This document shows, piece after piece, positions 21,075 to 30,750 of a DNA stretch of 64,000 nt (position 1 is its first letter; the number at the start of each line of letters is the position of its first letter). The notes beneath the pieces are model-generated. The model was not told the origin of the DNA, made no database searches, and saw only the letters and a program-made list of their open reading frames with translations. The stretch is taken from assembly GCA_903870995.1 (NCBI GenBank), contig CAIQFD010000008.1, positions 1-64,000 of the forward strand, in the 5' to 3' direction. Source of the stretch: an uncultured Methylophilaceae bacterium. Its GTDB lineage: Bacteria; Pseudomonadota; Gammaproteobacteria; Burkholderiales; Methylophilaceae. Made by a program: the position numbers and the translations under genes.

Positions 21075-21970
21075 GCTCGCCCCATTAAATCAACAAACAC
21101 GTCTTCTAAATCTGGCTCAATCAATTGCATATCTTCCACGACCACATTGGCACTTCGTAGCTCAGCCAAAACATACTCAACTTGATTAATCGCATTGAGC
21201 GACAGTGTGTAATCTTGTGCTTCTTGATGACGCACCATGCCTTTTAAGGAAGGTGGCAATGCGTTAGCCAATTTGAGTCTTAGCTTTTTACCTGGAATGC
21301 TCGCTAATAAATTTTTTGTGCTATCTAAGGCAATCACTTCGCCTTGTTTTAGAAGGGCAACACGCGAACATAGCGTTTCAGCTTCTTCCAAATAATGCGT
21401 GGTCAGGATGATAGTATGACCTTCGCGATTCAATCGCTTAATAAATTCCCACAACATATAGCGCAACTCAACGTCTACGCCAGCAGTTGGCTCATCCAGC
21501 ACAATCACAGGCGGCTTGTGCGCTAAAGCTTGCGCAATAAGTGCACGACGCTTCATGCCGCCAGACAAGCGGCGCATATTTGTATTCGCTTTATCCGTGA
21601 GCCCCAATGATTCAATCACTTCATCTATCCACGGGTCGTTTTCAGGGCCTTTACCGAAATAACCGGCTTGGAAACGTAACATTTCACGCACATTAAAAAA
21701 TGGGTCAAACACCAACTCTTGAGGCACAACTCCCAACGCGTGGCGTGCTTGGCGATATTGCGCCATCACGTCATTCCCCATCACTGAAAGATTGCCACTG
21801 GAAGGACGCAACAAACCAGCCAGCAAGTTAATCAGCGTTGATTTACCTGCCCCATTAGGGCCTAGTAAAGCAAAAAACTCCCCCTGCTCAATGGTCAAGT
21901 CAACGCCCTTTAGTGCATGCAATGCACCAAACTGCTTGTGTACTTGCTCAATTTTAATTGCGGGAGTCAT
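21071..21970 (-). CDS. ABC transporter ATP-binding protein
   Basis: GPNGAGKSTLI, LSGGMKRRALIAQAL, VIVLDEPTAGVD. Confidence 0.96.
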   Translation of the reverse strand: MTPAIKIEQVHKQFGALHALKGVDLTIEQGEFFALLGPNGAGKSTLINLLAGLLRPSSGNLSVMGNDVMAQYRQARHALGVVPQELVFDPFFNVREMLRFQAGYFGKGPENDPWIDEVIESLGLTDKANTNMRRLSGGMKRRALIAQALAHKPPVIVLDEPTAGVDVELRYMLWEFIKRLNREGHTIILTTHYLEEAETLCSRVALLKQGEVIALDSTKNLLASIPGKKLRLKLANALPPSLKGMVRHQEAQDYTLSLNAINQVEYVLAELRSANVVVEDMQLIEPDLEDVFVDLMGRA

Positions 21971-22006
21971 AGGTTCCTCGGGCTAAAAATTCGCCCAATT
22001 GATAAT

Positions 22007-22315
22007 TTAATGCGTAACTTGGGGAATTAGGTCGGTTACGCCATACAACGCAATCAAACTTAATAAATTCTTAGGGAAATTAGCAAATCGTAAGTCACAC
22101 TTTTTGGCTTTTGCATGACGCAACCACTCAAACATCAGGCTGATGGTTGCTGTGTCAACATGCGTGACTTTAGACAAGTCAACAACCAAGGCACCTGCCA
22201 TCGGCAACTGCTTGGTTTCAATCAAAAGTGCCGGGGCATGATTGATCGTGATATCGCCGTCGACTTCCCAGAGACTATTCGTTTTATCAATTTGCGATTT
22301 ATTAATTTGTGCCAA
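22007..22315 (-). CDS. mlaB: STAS-domain protein MlaB
   Basis: STAS-like VVDLSKVTHVDTATISLMFEWLRHA; mla cluster. Confidence 0.85.
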   Translation of the reverse strand: MAQINKSQIDKTNSLWEVDGDITINHAPALLIETKQLPMAGALVVDLSKVTHVDTATISLMFEWLRHAKAKKCDLRFANFPKNLLSLIALYGVTDLIPQVTH

Positions 22316-22346
22316 TTAAATTCTCAATTAATTTGCTGAAGATGAA

Positions 22347-22964
22347 TTACTTTTTAGCTGCGGCGTTACTTTTATTTTTATCCGCCAATTTTTGAATCAA
22401 GCCATCCATACCGCCTTGACGTACTTCATTACTAAATTGTCCACGGTAATTTGTTACTAAGCTCACGCCTTCAATCGTGATGTCATAGACCTTCCAGACA
22501 TCGCTAATCTGCTCAAGACTGTAGTCCACAGCTAATGGCTGACCGCCAGGCTGTAGAATTTGTGTTTTTACAGTCACTTGCTTGTCATCTGCAGCATCAC
22601 GAAGTGGCTTGTATTCAATTGTCTGATTGCGATATTTTGATAATGCTGAAGCATAAGTCCTAATTAACAAGCTACGAAATTCACGCTCGAAGGCATCCTG
22701 TTGCTCTTTAGTCGCTTTACTAAAGTTCTTACCCAGCACCAATTTGCAAACATGATCAAAGTTGAAATTAGGCACAATCTTTTCTTCAGTCAACGCAAAA
22801 ATCTTGGCTTGATCTCCATTTTGAATGTCTTTATCTTTTTTAACGATAGTCAGCACATCATCAGCAACTGATTTCACAAACACATCTGCTGGGATTGTTG
22901 CTTGCGCAAAGGCTGAACAAGCAAACATCATCAAGCCAACACAAAGAGTGATTACGCATTTCAT
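22347..22964 (-). CDS. mlaC: Phospholipid-binding protein MlaC
   Basis: Signal peptide; FEREFRSLLIRTYASALSKY; mla cluster. Confidence 0.93.
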   Translation of the reverse strand: MKCVITLCVGLMMFACSAFAQATIPADVFVKSVADDVLTIVKKDKDIQNGDQAKIFALTEEKIVPNFNFDHVCKLVLGKNFSKATKEQQDAFEREFRSLLIRTYASALSKYRNQTIEYKPLRDAADDKQVTVKTQILQPGGQPLAVDYSLEQISDVWKVYDITIEGVSLVTNYRGQFSNEVRQGGMDGLIQKLADKNKSNAAAKK

Positions 22965-22965
22965 A

Positions 22966-23454
22966 TTATTCTGCAGCCTTAGTTGATTCAGAAGATTTTG
23001 TATCTGAAGCTTTGTTGTATAAGAATTGACTAATCATTTTTTCAAGCACTACCGCATCTTGCGTATGTGTAATTTTGTCGCCATTTTTAAGCTGAACTTC
23101 TTCACCGCCAGCTTCTAAACCAATATATTGCTCACCAAGAAGGCCTGCCGTATAGATATTCGCAAATGTATCTGTAGGGAATTGATAACGCTTATCGAGT
23201 TTAATAGTGACTTTAGCTTCATAGTCTTTGCTATCGAACACAATGCCATCCACACGCCCAATTACAACACCGGCACTTTTTACTGGCGCATGCGGTTTCA
23301 ATCCACCAATATTTTCAAACGCAGCAGTCACTGTATAAGTGTCGCCAATATTGCTAGAGGTTAGATTGCCGACTTTAAGTGCTAAGCCAAATATCGCAGC
23401 TAGGCCTAAAGCAACAAACACCCCGACCCATAAATCTACTGTTGTGCGTTCCAT
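22966..23454 (-). CDS. mlaD: Outer membrane lipid asymmetry protein MlaD (MCE domain)
   Basis: MCE domain: FENIGGLKPHAPVKSAGVVIGRVDGI. Confidence 0.95.
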   Translation of the reverse strand: MERTTVDLWVGVFVALGLAAIFGLALKVGNLTSSNIGDTYTVTAAFENIGGLKPHAPVKSAGVVIGRVDGIVFDSKDYEAKVTIKLDKRYQFPTDTFANIYTAGLLGEQYIGLEAGGEEVQLKNGDKITHTQDAVVLEKMISQFLYNKASDTKSSESTKAAE

Positions 23455-23490
23455 ACTATCTCCAATTTACTACTATTTCTTTATAAAAAA

Positions 23491-24285
23491 TCAAACGCTT
23501 ATCATAAACGACGTCAGAATAAAATCCAAAGCCAACACTGCCAAAGAAGAATTCACTACGGTTCTTGTTGTAGCGCGACTCACACCCTCAGCGGTTGGCG
23601 GCGCATCGTAGCCTTCAAATAGTGCAATCATGGTACATACAACGCCAAACACGACACTTTTGATGACACCGTTCAAAATATCATCACGAAAATCCACACT
23701 TGCCTGCATTTGGGACCAGAAAGCACCATCATCGACACCAATAATAGGAACGGCGACAAAATATCCGCCTAAAACACCCACCATAGAAAATAGCGCAGCT
23801 AAAATTGGCATAGAAATCACACCAGCCCAAAATCTAGGCGCAATCACACGGGCCACAGGACTCACCGCCATCATTTCCATCGCAGACAACTGCTCCGTAG
23901 CTTTCATTAAGCCAATTTCCGCCGTAATGGCCGTGCCTGCACGACCCGCAAATAATAATGCCGTTACTACGGGACCTAACTCGCGGACTAAAGACAAAGC
24001 CACCAAAACACCAATCGCTTCAGATGAACCATATTTCTGCAACGTGTTATAGCCCTGTAAGCCCAGGACCATGCCAACAAAGAAAGCTGAAACTAAAATA
24101 ATCAGCAACGAAAGCACGCCCGTAGCGAAAATCTCACGCACAATTAAGCGAGGGCGCTTAAAGCTCTCAAAAAGATAGACCCAAACATAAAAAAACAACC
24201 TAGCGGCGGCACCAATACGCCAAACACCCTCTATTGCTCGATGGCCCAAACCTACAAGCGTTGATTGCAATCCTTTAAACATCAT
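23491..24285 (-). CDS. mlaE: Lipid asymmetry maintenance ABC permease MlaE
   Basis: LREIFATGVLSLLIILVSAFFVGMVLGLQGY-type MlaE; ELGPVVTALLFAGRAGTAITAEIG. Confidence 0.96.
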   Translation of the reverse strand: MMFKGLQSTLVGLGHRAIEGVWRIGAAARLFFYVWVYLFESFKRPRLIVREIFATGVLSLLIILVSAFFVGMVLGLQGYNTLQKYGSSEAIGVLVALSLVRELGPVVTALLFAGRAGTAITAEIGLMKATEQLSAMEMMAVSPVARVIAPRFWAGVISMPILAALFSMVGVLGGYFVAVPIIGVDDGAFWSQMQASVDFRDDILNGVIKSVVFGVVCTMIALFEGYDAPPTAEGVSRATTRTVVNSSLAVLALDFILTSFMISV

Positions 24286-25093
24286 GGCCTCTTAACATTT
24301 CACGCTTGTAATCTGGCGCTGGGTAATGGAATGGCACTGGACCATCGGCTTCGCCATGCACGAACTGATGAACAAATGGCATCTCTGAATTACGCAGCTC
24401 ATCTGGCGTACCCTCAGCAACAACAACCCCACCTGATACAAAATAGACATAATCCACAAAAGTGAAAGTTTCATGGACATCATGGGTGACGACAATCGAT
24501 GTTGCGCCAAGCGCATCATTCAAACTACGAATCAAATTGCACACAACACCCATAGAAATAGGATCAAGGCCAGCAAACGGCTCGTCATACATAATAATTT
24601 GTGGATCTAGCGCAACAGCGCGAGCCAATGCAACGCGGCGGGCCATCCCACCAGAAAGTTCTGTTGGCATTAAATTATGGGCACCTCGAAGGCCTACCGC
24701 ATTTAATTTAAGCATCACAAAGTCACGGACCATAGACTCTGGCAAGTTGGTATGTTCGCGAATCGGGAAAGCGACATTTTCGAAGACGGACAAATCGGTA
24801 AAAAGTGCGCCGAATTGAAATAACATGCCCATTTTGCGCCGCAATTGATACAAACCATCACGGCTTTGCTCGTGCACCACATCGCCGTCAACACGCACTT
24901 CACCCACGTTTGGTTTTAGCTGGCCGCCAATCAAACGAAGTAAAGTGGTTTTACCACTGCCGCTACCACCCATAATGGCCACCACCTTGCCACGTGGGAA
25001 CACCATGTTGATGCCCTTATGAAGCAATCGGCCTTTGTAGCCAAACGATAGATTATCAATTTCGACGATGTTGTCGGACATAATATTACGCAC
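24275..25093 (-). CDS. mlaF: Lipid asymmetry ABC ATP-binding protein MlaF
   Basis: GGSGSGKTTLLRLIGG, ELSGGMARRVALARA, MYDEPFAGLDP. Confidence 0.96.
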   Translation of the reverse strand: MRNIMSDNIVEIDNLSFGYKGRLLHKGINMVFPRGKVVAIMGGSGSGKTTLLRLIGGQLKPNVGEVRVDGDVVHEQSRDGLYQLRRKMGMLFQFGALFTDLSVFENVAFPIREHTNLPESMVRDFVMLKLNAVGLRGAHNLMPTELSGGMARRVALARAVALDPQIIMYDEPFAGLDPISMGVVCNLIRSLNDALGATSIVVTHDVHETFTFVDYVYFVSGGVVVAEGTPDELRNSEMPFVHQFVHGEADGPVPFHYPAPDYKREMLRGHDV

Positions 25094-25145
25094 TAAAAGT
25101 ATTACGCTATTTTAATGCATATTGGGTGTGATTGATAATAGAAAT

Positions 25146-25176
25146 GAAAAAGCCCGCCAAAGCGGGCTTGAAAAAC
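25146..25176 (-). terminator. Rho-independent terminator downstream of pseudopilin gene
   Basis: AGCCCGC-TTTG-GCGGGCT followed by TTTTTC on the minus strand. Confidence 0.8.
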
Positions 25177-25186
25177 TCAAATGCCA

Positions 25187-25834
25187 TTAAAACGCCATGC
25201 AAATGGTATATTTAGTTGAGTCATCAATAGTTGGACTATTTCCTATCGAAGTCACAGCAGCAACTGCAGTCACACCAGTCACACTAGAAGCAACCATCAC
25301 ATTACCTCCTGCAGTATTTCCATCATCAAGCGCCGTGTCTAATTGCTTTGCAAATTTACCTAATATGCCCGCAGAGCAAATTGCATAGGACCCCTTTAAA
25401 TTAGCAATCGTTTTATCAGGATTTGATTGAACACCAATACGCCCTCCTTCAGCATTTGTAGGCAAGTAAGTAGCATCAGTCGTAACTGTTGGCCCTGTTG
25501 CCAACCCAGCCAATCTGACATGCTGCCAATAATCAAAAGTTTCACCTGATGCTGCATCCCATGCACCCGATATAAGACCATCGCCATTGCCATCATTCGT
25601 TGCATTCACATGATTTTTCGCTGCACTATCGTCGCCCGGCAATGCCCTGAATTTGTCCTGATAACTATAAATCTGAACCTGTGCATTTCTAAAGTCACTC
25701 GCCATATTTTTAACTTTGGCGCTATTTATCAACTCTTGTCCTTTAAGTACACCGCCAAGCAACAAGCCAATAATCACCAGCACAATGGCTAATTCGATCA
25801 GTGTAAATCCAGATTGTTTTTTCATTTTATTCAT
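25187..25834 (-). CDS. Type IV pilin-like/pseudopilin (prepilin-type N-terminal methylation domain)
   Basis: KKQSGFTLIELAIVLVIIGLLLGGVLKGQELI; two C-terminal region cysteines (CSAG, CMAF); NDGNGDGLIS possible Ca-binding loop. Confidence 0.85.
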   Translation of the reverse strand: MNKMKKQSGFTLIELAIVLVIIGLLLGGVLKGQELINSAKVKNMASDFRNAQVQIYSYQDKFRALPGDDSAAKNHVNATNDGNGDGLISGAWDAASGETFDYWQHVRLAGLATGPTVTTDATYLPTNAEGGRIGVQSNPDKTIANLKGSYAICSAGILGKFAKQLDTALDDGNTAGGNVMVASSVTGVTAVAAVTSIGNSPTIDDSTKYTICMAF

Positions 25835-25930
25835 CCCCGCCTTTCAAGACATTGGTATGGTGTTGATCAGAACCACGATTTAATTGCTTAGAGAGGCCGT
25901 AAGCATCAACCTAAGATTCAATTTTTTCAA

Positions 25931-25959
25931 ATCATAGTTTACTGAACAAAACATTGCAA
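25931..25959 (-). promoter_or_regulatory. Sigma70-type promoter for pseudopilin
   Basis: TTGCAA (25954-25959), 17 bp, TATGAT (25931-25936) on minus strand. Confidence 0.5.
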
Positions 25960-25981
25960 CATAATGATAAATAAACATTTT

Positions 25982-26003
25982 AATTGTTAAATATTTAACA
26001 ATT
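25982..26003. promoter_or_regulatory. 22-bp perfect palindrome AATTGTTAAATATTTAACAATT
   Basis: Perfect dyad; near-identical copy at 38129-38150. Confidence 0.6.
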
Positions 26004-26079
26004 TACGACGGGGTTTATTGCATGAGGTTTGCCTATACTCACAAAAAGTAGCGGCCTAAAAATGGAATGGTAAAAACAA

Positions 26080-26121
26080 AAAATCCTGCGTCATCAGCAT
26101 GTGCTGACTAACGCAGGATTT
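26080..26121 (-). terminator. Rho-independent terminator downstream of ccsB
   Basis: AAATCCTGCGT...GACGCAGGATTT hairpin followed by TTTGTTTTT on the minus strand. Confidence 0.75.
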
Positions 26122-26145
26122 AGAAGAGATTGCGCGATGTTAAAA

Positions 26146-27309
26146 CTATAGCGTGCCGTAAGAATGCAGCCCTGAAAGGAACATATTCACACCCAAGAAT
26201 GCGAATGTTGTGACCAGCAAGCCAATGAGCGCCCACCAAGCCAGCATCGGACCACGCAGACCCTTCACTAAACGCAAGTGCAACCATGCAGCATAGTTAA
26301 GCCAAACAATAAGCGCCCAGGTTTCTTTTGCATCCCAAGACCAATAACCACCCCAAGCTTCAGCAGCCCATACAGCACCTAAAATAGTCGCGATTGTGAA
26401 AAATGCGAAACCTACTGAAATCGCTTTGTACATCAAGTCATCTAATACGTCTGCCGCAGGTAGGCGAGAGACCAAAATTTCTTTATCAACTAACAAATAT
26501 GCACTCGCCACCATTGCTGCCAGTGAAAACGCGCCGTAGCCAATGAAGTTTGCTGGCACATGGATTTTCATCCAATAAGACTGTAGTGCTGGCACCAGCG
26601 GCTGAATGCCATTGGCATGGCGACTAAATGTATACCAAAGAATAAAGCCAACAGCAGCACTCACGACCAACATGACAAAACCACCAAGCTGTTTAGTCGC
26701 ATAGCGTTGCTCGTAATATAAATACATCAATGAAGTTATGAGACAGAACAAGATGAAGACTTCATACAAGTTACTGAGTGGAATATGGCCAACATCTGGC
26801 GCAATCAAGTAAGACTCATACCAACGCACCATTAAGCCTACAAAACCCATCAACACTGCCGCCCACGTAAGGCTTGTAGCGACTTTACCTGTGAAAGCTG
26901 AGCGTGCGAAAAGTGCGAACCAATAAGTGAGCATTGCCAACACAAATAACACATTCATCCACATCACAGCAGTTTGGCTGCCAATTAAAAACTTCAAAAA
27001 GAAGACTTTATTAACGCTATCAAGATCGCCATGATAAAGATTAATTGAGAATAAACTTAAAGTGGCAATACCAACCAACAATAGACGAACAGGCTTCCAG
27101 CACCAACCCAACAAACTAAAAACAACACCCGCACCGAACAAGAATGTCGTTTCGTAAACATCCATAAATTGACTATATTTTGAATAGGCGATGACCGTTG
27201 AGGCTATTAGCACGATTGCATAAAGCCAATCTTTCCAACCAAGCTGGCTAAAAAATGGCACAGGATCGTCGTTGATATTGGTAGGTGTTAGGTTTTGTTT
27301 CGTTGCCAT
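26146..27309 (-). CDS. ccsB: Cytochrome c biogenesis protein CcsB/CcsA (WWD domain)
   Basis: WGGYWSWDAKETWALIVWLNYAAWLHLR. Confidence 0.94.
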   Translation of the reverse strand: MATKQNLTPTNINDDPVPFFSQLGWKDWLYAIVLIASTVIAYSKYSQFMDVYETTFLFGAGVVFSLLGWCWKPVRLLLVGIATLSLFSINLYHGDLDSVNKVFFLKFLIGSQTAVMWMNVLFVLAMLTYWFALFARSAFTGKVATSLTWAAVLMGFVGLMVRWYESYLIAPDVGHIPLSNLYEVFILFCLITSLMYLYYEQRYATKQLGGFVMLVVSAAVGFILWYTFSRHANGIQPLVPALQSYWMKIHVPANFIGYGAFSLAAMVASAYLLVDKEILVSRLPAADVLDDLMYKAISVGFAFFTIATILGAVWAAEAWGGYWSWDAKETWALIVWLNYAAWLHLRLVKGLRGPMLAWWALIGLLVTTFAFLGVNMFLSGLHSYGTL

Positions 27310-27343
27310 GATGTTGTCCTAAGGGGGTGATGACTTTCAATAT

Positions 27344-29299
27344 TTAACGCTGTAAGAGTGCTGAAAGTTGACTTTGATAGCGATTAAATTCAATCTCAAA
27401 ATCACGGTTTTTACGATTTGCCGACATTGCAAACAACACTGTTTGTTGTTGCGGTTTAATTAACAACCAAATCCGCCTTTCGCGAATATAAATCATCGCA
27501 AAGATTCCCAGCACAAGTAAGACCGAACCTGAGTAAACTAAGTTCTTGCCTGGAGAGCGAGTTAACTGCAAACCACTTGCTTCGCGCTGTTCAAATTTGG
27601 TCATTTGCAAATAAATAGGTTCGCCATAAAAGAACAAATCACTTATTGCATTGAGTGAGTCCTGTAAGAATGCTTGCGTATTTTCATCAACTTTTACATT
27701 TTTAATGCCCGCGCGCTCTTGGCTCAACTGATAGGCTTCGGAAGCTACTCCGGTAATAATTTTGATATATGTCTGTGCCGCAGCTTCACGTTGCGCTTTT
27801 GGTACAGACGCATCTATTAACTTAGCAATTTCAGCAAAACCACCATCACCAAACGCACCTAGCAACTGCACCACACTCGCCTCAAATTTAGTCTTAATAG
27901 CGGCATCATCCCCTGGCTTCAGTGCTTTCAATGCAAATCGATGGGCAATTTCTTGGTGAAGTGCTTTATTAAAAAGCACAGCCCTCATCCGCATAAAGCC
28001 TTGCATTTCAAAATTGCTATCTGCTGGAATACGCAAATACTTGAACTCTTCTTGCGGCGATGAACGCATGCCTGAAACAAAATAATATCGGCCATCCAAC
28101 TGCAACGGCTGCATGTAGTTCACATACTCTTTGGCCTGACCTGCAGTATCACGCACCTTAAACGTCACATTAGGTCCAACATTGTGCGGCTTACCTTTGC
28201 CATCAAGACTTAAATTCAAAATATTGAATTTGCGAAAATCAATGAACTCTAGCTGAAGCCCATCTGCACCAGCCCCAAATTCGGTTTTGCCAAAGATAGC
28301 ACCCTCTACAGGGATAGGCTTAGCCTCTGCGCTCAATATGCCCCAAACATCAAAGTTTAGCTTCGAGCCTCCGTCCTGAAAGTCCGACTGATAAATTGCG
28401 ATCCCCTTATAAATTAGAGGATGATTCACGCTAATAGTGTGTTTAAGGGGTTCTTTTAGGTCGGGATCAATAATCACCAAATCACTCTCAAATGACTTGG
28501 GCTGACCCGTTGGGTAATGTTCAATTCTAAAGTCTGTTAGCGCAATGCTAAACGGCAGCTCCTGAACCATATAACCATCACGAACACGCTGAAATGCTAC
28601 ATCAGCACTTGCGCCCTCTGGCAACGTCATATTAGCTCTAAAGGATAAATTACTGACAGACAGGCGACTTTTCTTAGGTACCTCATTTGCAGGGATATCG
28701 CGGGATTCCACTGTTTTTTGTCCGAACAACTCTTCTACTTTGAGTGGCACATTGCCATCCATTAAGCCACCAATACAAATAATGACAATGGCAGCATGCG
28801 TGAAAATGTAACCTAAGCGTTGATAACTCCCTGCCTTAGCAGCAATTAGCTCACTACCATCTTTATGTTTAACCGTTCTAAAACGAAAACCACGGGCAGT
28901 TAAAAAGTGACTCAAATCTTGCTTAGTTTTATCTAAATTCTCACCGGTAGCGTATTCGTGCTGATGACTAAATGCATGTAAAGACTTTTCTGTGACTTGC
29001 TCACGATAAGCGCGAAGCTCTTTGAGCATCAAAGGGGTGTTTCGATAAATACAAAGGCTTGTGGATGCCACTAAGAAAACTAGAATCACCAAGAACCAAG
29101 CGCTATGATAAACATCATAGAGCCCAAGCATTTCAAACAAATCAAACCAAAACTGACCAAACTGAATGACATAATTTGCATAAGGCTCATTTTGCTTGAG
29201 CACCGTACCAATAATCGAGGCAATGCCTAATACTGTCAGCACGCTTACTGCGAAGCGCATCGAGCTGAGTAGCTCATATAATCTTTTAGAATTCGTCAT
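27344..29299 (-). CDS. resB: Cytochrome c biogenesis protein ResB
   Basis: 651 aa; SMRFAVSVLTVLGIASIIGTVLKQNEPYANYV; ISVNHPLIYKGIAIYQSDF. Confidence 0.95.
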   Translation of the reverse strand: MTNSKRLYELLSSMRFAVSVLTVLGIASIIGTVLKQNEPYANYVIQFGQFWFDLFEMLGLYDVYHSAWFLVILVFLVASTSLCIYRNTPLMLKELRAYREQVTEKSLHAFSHQHEYATGENLDKTKQDLSHFLTARGFRFRTVKHKDGSELIAAKAGSYQRLGYIFTHAAIVIICIGGLMDGNVPLKVEELFGQKTVESRDIPANEVPKKSRLSVSNLSFRANMTLPEGASADVAFQRVRDGYMVQELPFSIALTDFRIEHYPTGQPKSFESDLVIIDPDLKEPLKHTISVNHPLIYKGIAIYQSDFQDGGSKLNFDVWGILSAEAKPIPVEGAIFGKTEFGAGADGLQLEFIDFRKFNILNLSLDGKGKPHNVGPNVTFKVRDTAGQAKEYVNYMQPLQLDGRYYFVSGMRSSPQEEFKYLRIPADSNFEMQGFMRMRAVLFNKALHQEIAHRFALKALKPGDDAAIKTKFEASVVQLLGAFGDGGFAEIAKLIDASVPKAQREAAAQTYIKIITGVASEAYQLSQERAGIKNVKVDENTQAFLQDSLNAISDLFFYGEPIYLQMTKFEQREASGLQLTRSPGKNLVYSGSVLLVLGIFAMIYIRERRIWLLIKPQQQTVLFAMSANRKNRDFEIEFNRYQSQLSALLQR

Positions 29300-29334
29300 T
29301 CAAACCTTCAAGCAAATTGGATTTCCAAAAATTA

Positions 29335-29381
29335 AGGGTGGCAGTGCCACCCTCATTCACTTGGTAGCACTTAGCTACCAA
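29335..29381 (-). terminator. Two tandem perfect hairpins between cytochrome c4 gene and resB
   Basis: AGGGTGGC-AGT-GCCACCCT (29335-29353) and TTGGTAGC-N5-GCTACCAA (29361-29381). Confidence 0.5.
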
Positions 29382-29392
29382 ATAGTTTCAAA

Positions 29393-30004
29393 TTAATGCA
29401 AACCCTGAATGTAATCTGCCACTGCTGCCATTTCAGCTTCTGACATTTTCGCTGCAATCATACGCATCACTTTAGCATTGTCATTTGCACGCTCACCAGA
29501 ATAGAACGCCTTTAATTGCGTCACTACGTAATCCGCATGCTGGCCAGATAAACGTGGGAACTGAACTGGCACGCCGGCACCGGTAGCGCCGTGACATGAA
29601 GCACAGGCTGGAACACCAACACTTGCAATACCACCACGATAAATTTTTTCACCTAAAGAGCCTGCCGCGTTTGCTTTAGCGCTACCCACTTTACCTTTTT
29701 GCGCACCAAAATAAGCTGCTACATTGGCCATATCTTCTGGGGAAAGGCTGGCTGCCATGCCAGACATGACAGCATTTTTACGTTCGCCAGATTTAAAGTT
29801 TGCTAATTGCTTAGCGATATATTCAGGATGTTGCTGAGCAAGTTTAGGATTGGTTGTAATCACGCTATTACCGTCAGCGCCATGACACGCCGCACAGACG
29901 CCAGTCACAATTTTTTCACCCGCAGCCGCATTACCAGCCGCTTCCGCAGCTGAAATCAAACCAACAGACATCAGGATAATTGCTAATACGTTACCGATTT
30001 TCAT
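29393..30004 (-). CDS. Diheme cytochrome c (cytochrome c4 type)
   Basis: Signal peptide; CAACH and CASCH. Confidence 0.93.
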   Translation of the reverse strand: MKIGNVLAIILMSVGLISAAEAAGNAAAGEKIVTGVCAACHGADGNSVITTNPKLAQQHPEYIAKQLANFKSGERKNAVMSGMAASLSPEDMANVAAYFGAQKGKVGSAKANAAGSLGEKIYRGGIASVGVPACASCHGATGAGVPVQFPRLSGQHADYVVTQLKAFYSGERANDNAKVMRMIAAKMSEAEMAAVADYIQGLH

Positions 30005-30111
30005 GCTTATTTTCCCTTAAACCTTGTGACTGATACATTTAGAATAATTAAAACATTTTATCGAAAATCGCCTAATCGTGGTAGCATTTTCGGCCTTGAA
30101 AGGGTTATCTT

Positions 30112-30750
30112 ATGCCGTTGTTCCAAAATGCCACGTTTTACATTTCCGCACACCACCTTCGCGACTTGCCAGCACCGGTAGGCATTGAGGTCGCATTTGC
30201 TGGACGTTCTAATGCGGGCAAGTCTAGCGCGCTCAACACTTTGGCCAACCACAATCGCCTTGCATACGTCAGCAAACAACCAGGCCGCACGCAACTTATC
30301 AATTTTTTCAGCCTAGGTAACGATCGATTCTTAGTCGACTTACCTGGCTACGGCTATGCAAAAGTGCCAGCATCAATGCGCGCACATTGGCAAATGACCC
30401 TATCGAGCTACCTAAGCCATCGCTCAACCCTTTATGGCTTAGTATTAGTAATGGATTGCCGTCACCCACTCACACCACTAGACCGCCAAATGTTGGACTG
30501 GTTCTCACCAAGTGGCAGACCTATTCATGTCTTGCTTACAAAATCGGACAAATTATCACGTAATGCTGCAAACCAAACTTTGCAAGCGGTGAAAAAAGAA
30601 TTACAAAGCATATGGGGAAATTGTACGATTCAGCTCTTCTCAAGTTTGAAAAAACAAGGCGTGGAAGAGGCTGAAACCGTAATTGGTGCTTGGCTTAAGG
30701 ACGATCCTTTATTGCCTGATGAAAATCAAATCCCAGACGCCGTGGCCTAA
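30112..30750 (+). CDS. engB: Ribosome biogenesis GTP-binding protein YihA/YsxC (EngB)
   Basis: [40 protein letters not shown]. Confidence 0.96.
   Translation: MPLFQNATFYISAHHLRDLPAPVGIEVAFAGRSNAGKSSALNTLANHNRLAYVSKQPGRTQLINFFSLGNDRFLVDLPGYGYAKVPASMRAHWQMTLSSYLSHRSTLYGLVLVMDCRHPLTPLDRQMLDWFSPSGRPIHVLLTKSDKLSRNAANQTLQAVKKELQSIWGNCTIQLFSSLKKQGVEEAETVIGAWLKDDPLLPDENQIPDAVA

Noticed and set aside
25840-26010. Sigma54 promoter for the pseudopilin, controlled by the PilR-like regulator
   Set aside because: No TGGCAC-N5-TTGCW match upstream; a sigma70-like promoter fits better, and the regulator lacks GAFTGA.
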